From Dipetalonema caudispina (lineage: Eukaryota > Nematoda > Chromadorea > Rhabditida > Onchocercidae): 50,281 nt of DNA. A program made the position numbers and the translations under genes. Positions 13,321-38,084 of the stretch are shown here, one piece after another. The notes under the pieces are model-generated. The model was not told the DNA's origin, searched no databases, and was given only the letters and a program-made list of their open reading frames with translations. The stretch's first letter is position 1, and every line of letters starts with the position of its first letter. The stretch spans positions 1 to 50,281 of the forward strand of contig JABVXV010000403.1 in NCBI GenBank assembly GCA_013365325.1. Direction: 5' to 3'.

Positions 13321-13491
13321 TAAATCTTAAATAACTCTGTGCTATGGAGAAGTAGGAAATGAGAACTATTAGACATGAAAAATCACAATCTTCTGACGAT
13401 AATTTTTTTTTTTTTTTTTTTCCTCAGAGTAAGCAATTTGAAAGGTTCCTCTTTCTTTTTTTTTTTTTTTTTTTTTTTTTTGTGAGCGCAG

Positions 13492-13539
13492 CTGCCAATA
13501 ATTGACGTTGATTCATCAGTTCAAAATGAGCCTCAGAAA
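13492..13539 (+). other. Exon-like island, 16 codons
   Basis: An acceptor after a long T run (gtgagcgcag) precedes 48 nt of open frame (LPIIDVDSSVQNEPQK) that ends at a GTATCG donor, phase 0 at both ends. It could continue the 12649-12699 exon. It does not join the first mapped kinase exon directly, because that exon needs one extra base. Confidence 0.35.
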
Positions 13540-15216
13540 GTATCGTTTTCCAATGCGTTATTGTGACCTCAACTTGAATTTTTCCACCAATAGTAATTGC
13601 AAAAGTTTTGATTTTCTAGCTTAATTAACCAATAAAATTTTTGCAAAAATAATTGTATCGAAAGAATTAATCCTAACATTTTAATATTATGCAATTAATA
13701 GGCAATTAAAATTTTTATTCTATTCTATGTTGTGCTTTTATGTTACGAAATTATGCGCAAATTTTTTAATTGATTTTCAAAATTTTCACGTGATATTTTT
13801 AGGATAAGATTAAGCAATCATGTGGTAATTGTTAAATTTGTCCATTTCATTGCCTAAATCATTTCATTCTTCTATGTTTCTGTATGAGATGGGATAAGAT
13901 GTTTAAAATGGAAAAAAATTTCGAAAAAATTTTGCAAAAAATTCATGAAATAGGAAAATATGAAAATGATAAGTACGGGGAAAAATTAACATATTTTCAT
14001 ATATTAAAAAAAAAAACTTTTTTTCTTGTCTTTTTTGTTCAACGATTCATTAAATAATATTATAAAATTAACTTTCTTGTTTCAATTTAAAAATTTTCTT
14101 GATTTTTTTAACTGAAACTTTTCACAATTATATTTTGCCCAGTAATTTACATGTTTGCTCAACAATAATCAGTTACATATGTTAGTCAAAAATACTCTTA
14201 TTGTATTTGCAACATTATTTCAAGTCAATCTTATCTTTGTTTTATTATCTTGATTATTGTTATTGTCTAAAAATCCGGAAAAAAAAAAGTCCTAAATTAT
14301 TAGTCAAAGGAATGAATAAGGTTTCAGGATTGTTGCATATTTTATTATTTGTCTTTTTTTTTTTCTTCTCTTTCTTCTGAATTAATGAATTTATTAGTTA
14401 ACAAATTTAACAAATTGCAGTTTTTTTTTTTTTTTTTTTTCTTTTTTTTTTTATATTATTTTTATTGAAAATTAAAAATAAAAAAAAAAAAAAAAAAAAA
14501 AAGGCGAAGCTTTTATTGTTTTAAACACTGACATCTTTCAATTGTTTATTTTTCTCTATTCATTAATTACTAATTTTTACTGATGTCATATAAAAGATCG
14601 TTTTTTTTTTTTTTTACCTCTTTAATTTGAATTATATTTGCTGAACTTTTAATTATGAATAATATTTCCGTTCCCAAAAATATTTCTCAATAATTAGTTT
14701 TAAAAATTAAGCAATTATTTTTTTTTTTTTTCAATATAATCTGTAGAAATTTACAGTTTTTGAATTAAACTGCAATTAGACATTTAATTAATAGAAGCTA
14801 ATAGATGCTTAGATTGTATTGAATTAACAAGTAACATACAACATATTTGATTATTACAATTAACTTATCAAGTCGGTGTTTATCGTTGACATGAATGATA
14901 ATTTATATCGAAAATTAACATGTAACAATGATATAGCTCTTCTTCTAACTAATCAAATCATTTTGTTAAATTTTTAATCTTATTGGATAACAGTTGTGAA
15001 AACCCACAGCATTTGGTTGATTTCATATTACATACACACAGATATATGTATATTTATACATCGAAGAAAAAAAAAAAAGAAATTATTAAAATTCGGATCA
15101 AAATCAGATTTATCGATTACTTTCTTTTCTTTTCTTCTAATTTTTGTTTTTAGAAGAAACAAAAAAAACAAACTGTTCCTAGTTTTTTTTTTTTTTTTTA
15201 TTTTGAAAAATGTAAA

Positions 15217-15400
15217 TCAGTTAACTCTTTTTCGTGTCCTTTCGTCTTCTTCCTCCATCCTCATTCCTCTCTCACACTTATTGATGATCTTAAAGTTATG
15301 CCTTAGGATGAAATAAACATAAATCATATGATTCAGGCTTGCACCAAATGCTCCAACAGCTGTTTCAGCTATCCATTTCATTGTCATTATTATTAGTACT
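15217..15400. other. Ambiguous coding-like island
   Basis: This stretch is GC-richer than its surroundings and is open on both strands. On the minus strand a 56-codon frame (15387-15217) begins MTMKWIAETAVGAFGAS and its stop is followed by AATAAA (197-202 of this kilobase, 15197-15202). On the plus strand an acceptor (tgattcag, before 15336) opens frames reading LAPNAPTAVSAIHFIV or ACTKCSNSCFSYPF. I cannot choose between the strands. Confidence 0.25.
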
Positions 15401-15825
15401 ATTGTGTATGCATGTTTCTATCTGTGCTTATATATATATATATATACGCTATTTTCAATAATTTTTTCACATTTTAAATTTTATTTCATTCAAATTTTCA
15501 AATTAAATTCCATAATATTCATCTTTACTTGCAGCTAATATATATATATATATATATGTATATAAGCGTTCAATTGAAATTTATACCTAAAAAGATTTTT
15601 CTATATTATGCTTAACATATATATTTAATCAAAATCTTGCTAGTTATATGAATTTGATCATTTTGCATTCAAATATTATTGATCCAATCAATGATACTTT
15701 TGCTAGATCATTTGGATTCGATTATGTTGCATTGAAACCATATTATTTCATTTTTATTTTTTTTTTTCTTTAGGCGTCCGTTTAACGTTTTATATTTTAA
15801 GTTAGTTATTCATTATTTCCTGTAA

Positions 15826-15839
15826 TTTTTTTTTTTTTT

Positions 15840-15901
<62 letters not shown>
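15826..15901. repeat. Very long T homopolymer
   Basis: Fifteen T, one A, then about 60 uninterrupted T. The poly-lysine open frame on the minus strand is this run translated. The exact length in an assembly is unreliable. Confidence 0.97.
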
Positions 15902-15906
<5 letters not shown>

Positions 15907-16728
15907 CAATAATAAGAAAAATATATAGAACGGAAAAAAAATAATGCGAAGATATCTTTTCCTTCTACTTCTTTTTCCTTTTCCCCGCTTTTTCCCGTCA
16001 CTCATCTATCCATTTCTTGTTTTTTCAATATTTTTCATACATGTTGTTGCTAAAACTAATAATATTAAAATTTTGGGATAAATTAAATTTCCAGGCATTC
16101 TTAAGATTTGCGAATAAATTGAATTTTTACATTATATTAAGATTTGGGAAAACAAATTGAATTTTCAAATAAACTTAAGGTTTGAAAACAAATTAAACCT
16201 CCGAATTCTCAAATAAATTCATATATTTTTATTTACCAATTTAGATACCTCATAAAATCTCTTTACTTCCAATGTCACATTTGTTGCAAATTTATTTACT
16301 TTTGTAATAAATTTTATTGCTAATTAATTTTTATTGTATTTCCTTTTCTCCTTATTTTTTTTTTTTTTTTTTTTGTTTTAGCATTTTTCCTCCAATTCTA
16401 TGCTTCCTGTATCATCTAGTTAAATTTTAGCGTATGACTGATTAAGATGACTTTGACATATGACTTTAAGGTCATTTTCAATGATGTCTTATTGAACATA
16501 TCATTGTCTATACTTGTTTATAATTAGATCCATATAATTAACATCATCTTTCATTTAATTAATATCTTTTAAATTTTTCAACAAGAAGAAAAAATGCATA
16601 CTTTTTGTTGAAATTACAAATATAAAGTTATCTGTTATATAATTTGCATTAATTGCAATTTTCATTGCCGCTCGTTTTTTTTTTCTTTTTTCTTTCGAGA
16701 TTTTCAACTTTTCTTTCTTTTTTTTTTT

Positions 16729-16742
16729 TTTTTATGTTCCAG
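16729..16742 (+). promoter_or_regulatory. Splice acceptor before first mapped kinase exon
   Basis: A T run followed by atgttccag precedes 16743. It may be a cis acceptor, since the frame upstream of the first ATG (EEPLWLQGG) is open, or an SL trans-splice acceptor leaving a 29-nt leader before the ATG at 16772. The sequence alone does not decide. Confidence 0.6.
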
Positions 16743-30638
<13,896 letters not shown>

Positions 30639-30747
30639 AAATGCAACTGTGTTTTAAAATTTCATCATTATCACCTCCACTTTCGTGCCAGGAGAAAACA
30701 AAATTTTTTTTGCACCTTTACGATTTCGATCGCTATTGAAAAAAAAG

Positions 30748-30796
30748 AATAAAGTGAAGAAAATTTTTCAACAAAGTTTTATCGGTTATTAATAAA
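30748..30796 (+). terminator. unc-82: Polyadenylation signals of the kinase gene
   Basis: Two AATAAA hexamers, at 30748-30753 and 30791-30796, lie 110-155 nt after the stop codon, as expected for a nematode 3' UTR. Confidence 0.6.
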
Positions 30797-30799
30797 TTT

Positions 30800-33700
30800 C
30801 CGAAAGATGAAGACAATTTTCAATACTGATCGAAATTTTTTTGAAAAATTTTTTTAATATCAAAAATTCTTTTGTCATTTGCTTATCAGAATTCCTTTTT
30901 TGTTTTAAAAGCTTGACATAATTCCTCAAAAAACATATGATATGTTCTACTGCGGTTTTAAAATTGAACCATTCTCTCTCGCCATCTTTTTTTTTTTTTT
31001 TTTCGTGATACTCTGTGATATGATACTGCGAAATTGTATCATGATGGTGCCCAATTTAAATTTTTTGCTGCATCTTTGGCGCTTTTAATGATTTGAATGT
31101 AAATCAACTTCATATATGTTTGCCTTCATTTCTTGATTAAGATAATAAAGCCGAATTATACATTTATGTAAATCACAACAACGATTTGCTATAAATGTTC
31201 ACCTGATACACTTTCGCTAAATTCTCTCCCTACAACAACAACAAATATTTTACTACCTATTCACGATTGCTTCAAATGTTATCATTAAAATATGTAGGCG
31301 AATTATAATAAAATCATAAGAATATAGACAGATAAATTCAAACAAAATTTCCTTATTCGTTCAAATGTTACAATATACAAATATCAAACAGAAATTGGTG
31401 GATATTGGATGAGTTCTATATTTCAAACGATATTTTTCTACATTTAATCTGTTCGGATAAAGAGATCAAAGTTGACAATAATCAGTTCTCATATCTTTGT
31501 CGTAAAGTTCAATCTTATCCGATAAAGTAATTCCTAACGATTCTGAAGTTCAAATATAATCATCCAAAATAAATCTCATAATGATAATTTAAAAAATATT
31601 GTATCTCTAATAAATTTCACAAAATAAGCAACATAGCTTATGCAGGATGGAATATACGATGAATTTTTGGATTCGTCGTTTGTATCACTGATCAAATCTG
31701 ATCTTTGTATTCAAAAGTTAAAACAGTCTTAAATCAAGTTCCTGGGCTTCTTTTCTTTTATTACCCATAAACAATATGGTTTCAAAAATATATGAAACAT
31801 TGGTGAAATATTGACTTAATGGATAAGCTTAAAATAAACAAATTTTTTTTTTTTTTTGAGCCCTAAAAATAGATCTACATAACAGCGCATTCACTAATTG
31901 TAATATTCCCTCAATTATTTTCCAAAATTTCATGGTTCAAACTGTAATAGGTAACAACAAGCATGGATGATCATTTCCATAAATTCATATTTCCGAAATA
32001 TTAAAAAGTTCTAATAACGGGAGGAAATTTCCAAAATTTCTTTGATTAAATATAAAACTCCGAAACGTAATTGTTTATAGAATTTGCAATTTTAGAAATT
32101 TCAATTTAAACTTTTATCTTCGTAACATAACCTTTACGCATTGATTTTTTTCCCGCCCTTCCCTTCCTTTTCCCGGAATAAAATCAGATTTTTTTTCACT
32201 GCAGATCTATACCCAATATGAAATTAAAATTCATTCCGGTTTATTAATTTAAATTGATTGCCGTATGGATCACAAAATATTCGCTACGTTATAAATATCT
32301 AGAATTACCAAACATTTTTTGATATTAAGTGTATCTCAATCCTTTAAGGGTTTCATAAATTGTAGATTTAAAAATTGATCGAAAATTAATTTTTTCTTTT
32401 TTAAATATCAGATATTATCAATTGTAAAAGAGGAAAGACTGAAGGTTTAAGTTTGCATCATCATGCAAAATTTACGTCATTGGCAAATTTTTCTTAACTT
32501 AAGTAAATCATTGTTGAACACAAATAACATTATGGTGCCAAGTTTATACTTAATCGTCATCCGCCATTTGCAGGATACATTTTTCCATTATCAAATTTAC
32601 ACGCTAAATAACAAAATGCTATGATTTTGATAATAACCTCTCTCTTTCTCTCTCTCCCTCTCCCTTTCCATTTACACCAAAATTTTCATTATTTTAATTA
32701 CCAATATATCCTTTTAACTAACCTTTAGATACTTTAAAAACTTATTCAAATTTGTTCTAAAAGTGAAAATTTTGCAAAATTTAATCCACGAAAATGCTTC
32801 CATTCTTTTGCATCAACTAATAAATTGAAAGGCAAAAAAAAGAGATAAAATTGTGATGTGATTGAAAATTATGTTGCAATTATATTTTTTTGTTCCCTTC
32901 ACATAAACATATAATAATTTTAAACTTTACATTGCAAACATTTCGTTTATTTGTCAACTAATCAATAATTGAAGCAAAAACACAGAAGAAAGAGCTTATT
33001 TTTCTTTTTTTGCGAAATTTTAATTTATTGTTTCGAAATTGAAAGTAACACTTTTTGATAAATTATATGTCAAAAGAAGGAATTTCGATGCATTTTTTTT
33101 CTGTCATAAACTATCAACTTTATTCCACATTCATGCATGATGCATGCAAATTGCTTGCATGCATGTATTAGCGAAATTATTGAAATCATTAATACTTTTA
33201 TGCAAGTTCTTATAATCCCATTATATAAATTAGTGATCCCATTTCACAAATGATGCAATTTTTTTCTGTTGAATATTTTTAGAAAACAAAATAAAATCAA
33301 AAATTCCTGGGAGTATTATAAAATTAGTAATAGTTTTTTTCTGCCTTGTGAAATTGCTAAAGAATATTCGAATTTTCAAAATTAATTCGTTTGACCTTTT
33401 TTACCATGAAAGTTTTAGGTTCCGAAATTGTACAAAATTAGAAATGCATGATAATTTGTGTAGAGTTTCCGGAATTGTAAAGAAGCGAGAAAGAAAAAAT
33501 AATTTAATAGGTATTCCAAATTTTAAGCATATGAAAGAAAGTTTACATTTGCATATTTTTGATGCCGCCCTATTTGTTTATGCAACAAATAAAATTCAAT
33601 TCGTTTTATTTTTGAAATTTTTCTTCAAATACCATTTATAGATAGATTAACTTTTTGCTTCTACTCATACTGTTTGATATTGTTGACAGTCCAATCGTAA

Positions 33701-33995
33701 GTCTACCTGACAATTCAATGGAATTCAAATATCCCAATGTTAATCTATTAAATTTCAAATCAATGAATGGATTGCTTAATTTTAATAATCAGAAGTATTG
33801 GATAATGCTGTAAAATCTGTAAATTAATGGGATATTTTGAAATTACTTTATTTAATTTCAATCACGAAAATCATATAAAATATTTGGTATTGTTATAAGG
33901 CAATGATATCGTGATGCAATGAATTCATTCACATTCTGTTAATGGGATATTTTTTGAAACAAATGATAAAACAAAAAAAAAAAAAAATCACTCAT
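30800..33995. other. Intergenic gap between convergent genes
   Basis: About 3.2 kb separates the 3' ends of the kinase gene (plus) and the channel gene (minus). I see no gene in it. An open frame of 97 codons at 33348-33641 has no ATG at its start and no splice or codon signal, so I do not count it. The notable element is the TGCATG cluster described next. Confidence 0.8.
33134..33165. promoter_or_regulatory. TGCATG cluster with inverted repeat
   Basis: Four TGCATG hexamers start at 33134, 33141, 33156 and 33160. Two 9-bp arms, tgcatgcaa (33141-33149) and ttgcatgca (33155-33163), form a perfect inverted repeat with a 5-nt spacer. In RNA, UGCAUG is the binding element of FOX-1/RBFOX splicing factors; the hexamer is palindromic at its core so it reads similarly on both strands. 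A function here, in either 3' region, is inferred. Confidence 0.45.
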
Positions 33996-36900
33996 TTAGC
34001 TTGTGATAGGTTCTTCAGCTGATGAAAGACTTGTAAGATAATAACTCCAATAACTGTAAATGAATAAAAATTAGAGTAATTAATAATATTTCACTAAGAG
34101 AAAGAAAGAAAAAAGAAAAAAGATTTCCCAAAGAAATGATATTAAAACGTAATTTAGTTATTGCAATATAAACTAATTAAAAATTTCCAATTATTTGAAT
34201 TCATCAAATAATTTATTCGTAATTTAAAACTTTAAAAAAAATTGATAAAAATTGCTGTTTTGACCTTTTCATATAATAATTTTGTTTTTTTTTTGATTTC
34301 ATACATCAATTTTCTAATTTTTTTTTTTTCTTTTGACTTTTGCTTATTGCCCTTGCTAGTATTAATGGAAAGGATTGTGAAATTTTCGAAATTAATTAAA
34401 AGCAATTCTTTTTCTTTTGATGAATTAATATTGAATTGTTTAAAATTTCCTGCTACAGCTGTAGTTATACTTTAAAAAAAGATATAAACTTGACTAATGG
34501 ATGAAACAGGTAAGAAGTCAATATTTGACCTTTTTAGGGATGTCGTCATGCTAACACCAAAAAAAAGATGAAAATGACCCAACAACAATCTTGATAATAT
34601 ATACAAAAAGAAATTAATATACTTACCCGATGTTAAATACGAAATATGCCGTGGGAAAAAATATTGCACTAAAAAGAGTATTTTATTAAAAATAAATTTA
34701 AAAATTTCAACAAATATTTTACAAGAGCTTTTTGTTACTTTACAATTAAAAAGTGAGGAAAAAAAAAAAAAAAAACAGCAATACCTGTATTTATCAACAA
34801 CTTCAGGTTCTAATGAATGCATCATTTTTCGCAATCTCCTAAATCGAAATCTAGATTTCCTGAAAATAACGCTTTTATCCTATCAAAATCAATATTATAG
34901 TTTATTGCGTTATTCTAAATTCAATCTTTTTACATCAAAAATATTTATTCATTCTTGGCTCACATGGCTAACCTTCATGGTCATTTTTGCGGTCACTCTT
35001 ACGGTCAGTTTTGCTGTCATCTTTGTTCGTTTTCTTATTACCACAATTTTTTTCTTTAAAAAATATGAACTTTCTAGTGATGATACAGGTGAAAAAAAAA
35101 AATAATGCAAACTGTAATTTAGACTTTCAAATGATTTGTTATCCAAAATTTTTCTGTTTTTTGGTTTTTCAGTAAAAAAAATTTTTTCTACTCCTCATTC
35201 TCCTACATGATCCATTTCAGGAATTTTTTTTTTCACCTAGGTAAAAATTTAATCAATTGAGCAAAAGGTTACTTAGTTGGTGGTTTCCTTTGCACTGTTG
35301 ATATTTTTATATCGGATGGATTAGCTACTAAATGAGGATTCATCGATGATACTTGCCTTGTTAGCTATAAATAATTGAAATGATTTCAGCGAAATTAACT
35401 TTAGTTGAAATTTCAAAACTTTTCCAATTATATATTCAATTCAAAAAGTTATAAGAGTATTTCCGAAATTACCTCATTATTATCCATAAATGAAGCTGTG
35501 GTTCGTTGATCAAACCAAAACTATAAAAGGAGAAATTAATAAAAAGAAATCTGTGAAATATTACATTTGTTAAAATGTAAATTTTCGTATAAAAACGTAT
35601 ATAAAAATTGTTTTTTTTTTTTTTTTTTTTTTTTTTTTATTTTGGAAATAATTGTTGAATTTAGAGAATATGTTAATTTATAACTAACCTGACGTAAACC
35701 TATCCTAGGACTAGGCAACTGATTCCATGTCAAATCACTGGAAACAAGACTTCGTTTTTTCAATTGTTTTGGAGCAGTTTCATTTCGTGACATAAAACCA
35801 ATTACTGCTAATTCCAGCAATGACAAAAAGATAAACATCATGCCGCTGAAATTGATTTAAATTTTGCTATATAAAACTAAAATTAAAATTTACCTTAGGT
35901 ATAAATTACATAAATTTTCCTTTTATAATTTTAATTTTCCAAGCAAAATAAGAAGAAGCATTTACCTTAACATCCAAACATCGATTGCTTTAACATATGA
36001 AACTCGAGGCAGATTCCGGATGATATTACCAAATTGAAATGTCATAGCTAATAACGAATTAACTCCCAACATTGTTCGTGCCGGAATCGCTCTAAAAAAT
36101 AGCACTTCTTTTTTTTTTTTTTTTTTTTTTTTTCTTTTTCTTTGCAAATACTAAATTATCCGGAAAGGTTAGTGCATAGTATTTTATGGAATTCGTCAAA
36201 ACAGATGAATGATGTGAATTGTATTGATAACGGGAAATATATTAAAAGATATACATGAACCTCGATCCAAGATAAAATGAAATCCATGAAATAAAAATGG
36301 TGACATAAGTGGGGATATACCCTTGAAGGATGTACCAACCATATCGTCGTCTGAAGACGAATGCAACAGTTAACTCATCCCACCAACCTGCCGGATACTT
36401 CTGTAATATTTTATAAATTTCTTGTAATTTGTAAAATTTTGCAAAATCAATTTTTTATAGAAGGCTATTCTGGTAATTTTGGCACAATTTGTATGAAATT
36501 AATATTATATATTCAGTATTATAAAAATTTTATTAATCACTTCAATATAATTTTTTTCAAGTTTCAAGTGTTTAACGTGATACTATCATATATCTCTTAT
36601 TTTATATATCTCATACCAGAATGATACCTGTTCCACTCCAACTACACTAAAATTTGTTAATTTGAAATCGGGTAATTCAATTTTCTTGAGTAGCATCACT
36701 GGATAAGGCTGATTCCATGACATACGTACTTCATCAATATTATAGTTAAATCTATAATATTTTCTCAAAAAATATTAAATATGAAACACAAAACAGGGAA
36801 AAAAAAAACTTTTTTTGGAAATTTTACAAATTGAAAAATGCAACTTTATTTGAAGTATATAAACTAAATTTGATTTCTTTAAAAAAAAAAAAAGAAAAAA

Positions 36901-38073
36901 TTGAAAGAATGAATCGTTGAACATACGACTCGAAAGTAAGGAAGCATTTTTGTTCATCGAATGGGAACCGTTTCAAATTCATATCACATGGACCGGTTAA
37001 TTTCATTCGATAATTGGTCCACAATGTACCATTAGCAAAAACCATTAGAAAAACATTCCTAAATAAATAAAATTAAATCACAGTTAAGCGAATTTTAAAA
37101 AAACTGAAAAAAGTTGGAAATTTTCAAACCGACATAATATCAAATATTTTCAGTTTTTCTTAAACAATAAATTGAACAATCATTTACATCTACTTTGATT
37201 TCAAAATTTAATCTTAAAAAGTAAAATTGCACTTTTTCGAAATTTGTCTACCAAAATTTACAAACATAATATTTTGCAAGAAAAGGGAAAAACGATACTC
37301 ATATCAAATAATATAATTGAAATATCAATTAACCTGAATGGTGATTCATGTATGGCAGCATTTTTCGAATTAATAAAGCAAGTATTCGGAATCCAAAGTT
37401 TTTGCAACACTTTTTCATCGAATGAAATATTAGGTTTACATGGACCCATAAAATCAAATATAAGTGCTGGATCTTCCCAAAATTCGTTTATATATAAGTC
37501 TATAAATACTCAAATATCGTTTCCTATCATATTATATTCAGGAAAATTACCATTCCCTGAATAATTATTTCTTATTTGTTAATATTTTCAGATTTTGTTC
37601 ATTTCATACAAAAAAAAAAAAAAAAAAGAAAAAACAATACCAATTTCGAAATCCTGAGTTAATTCGGAAACAGCAGTAACTTCTTGTACCCACATATCGA
37701 CACGAACATAAACAGGATGCGCTGGTAGATAATGTTTATTATATGTGTCCTAAATTTTAAAAACTATAAAATGAAAGATTAGGGATAAAAAAAAAAAATG
37801 AGATTGAATTTTATCAAACAAGTTGAAGAAATCTTGTAAGTGTTATTCGATCATAAATGATTGTTTTGTTGATAAGTTCATATCATTTATATCGAATCAA
37901 ATAAATTTGATACAAGCATTAGCAGAATTTTGAAACAAAAATTAAACCTTCAAAAGGTTGTCAATAATTTTTGTATCATCAGCACACACTGATGATGGTT
38001 GTCCATGGCTACCATATGATGAACTTAAAAGTTCCGTAAGAAATGATACCACAATCCATCCAGGATGACTCAT
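33996..38073 (-). CDS. Cys-loop ligand-gated anion channel subunit
   Basis: Thirteen exons join in phase to 464 residues, a normal subunit length. Exons: 38073-37948, 37749-37641, 37499-37334, 37058-36927, 36751-36628, 36400-36261, 36091-35966, 35845-35689, 35520-35473, 35364-35273, 34859-34785, 34668-34627, 34053-33996. The Cys-loop is C158-C172 around [11 protein letters not shown]1 (about 242-264) contains [13 protein letters not shown]2 starts with IPAR, the PAR motif of anion-selective channels, and ends [15 protein letters not shown]3 is about 304-325, followed by a basic loop of about 105 residues, and M4 (433-452) is [16 protein letters not shown]. Two N-glycosylation sequons (NIS, NGT) lie in the extracellular part. 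The M2/M3 sequence most resembles the nematode acetylcholine-gated chloride channel (ACC/LGC-46 type) group; ligand and exact orthologue are not certain. The first residues can serve as a signal peptide. Confidence 0.93.
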
Positions 38074-38084
38074 CTGAAAAAAAA
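38074..38084 (-). promoter_or_regulatory. Acceptor immediately before channel ATG
   Basis: On the minus strand a T run ending in cag abuts the initiating ATG with no leader. This is typical of SL1 trans-splicing onto the start codon in nematodes. A cis acceptor for a further upstream exon is the alternative, though none was found. Confidence 0.55.

Larger units (their letters stand above)
5455..16742. other. Gene-poor 11-kb region with exon-like islands
   Basis: I can assemble no complete gene here. Most of it is AT-rich DNA with A/T homopolymers and AAT, CA, TA and GA microsatellites. Stretches of higher GC that look like single exons occur at 6961-7105, 11253-11303, 12649-12699, 13492-13539 and 15217-15400 and are listed separately. 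Some could be 5' exons of the kinase gene that follows, because its first mapped exon begins after an acceptor in mid-codon. Confidence 0.6.

Noticed and set aside
15802..16005. Poly-lysine minus-strand frame
   Set aside because: Translation of the long T homopolymer.
33348..33641. 97-codon plus-strand frame
   Set aside because: No ATG at its start, AT-driven composition, no splice sites; consistent with chance in AT-rich DNA.
34472..34834. 120-codon minus-strand frame as the channel 3' end
   Set aside because: It reads the M4 region in the wrong frame; splicing 34859-34785 to 34668-34627 and then to 34053-33996 restores M4.
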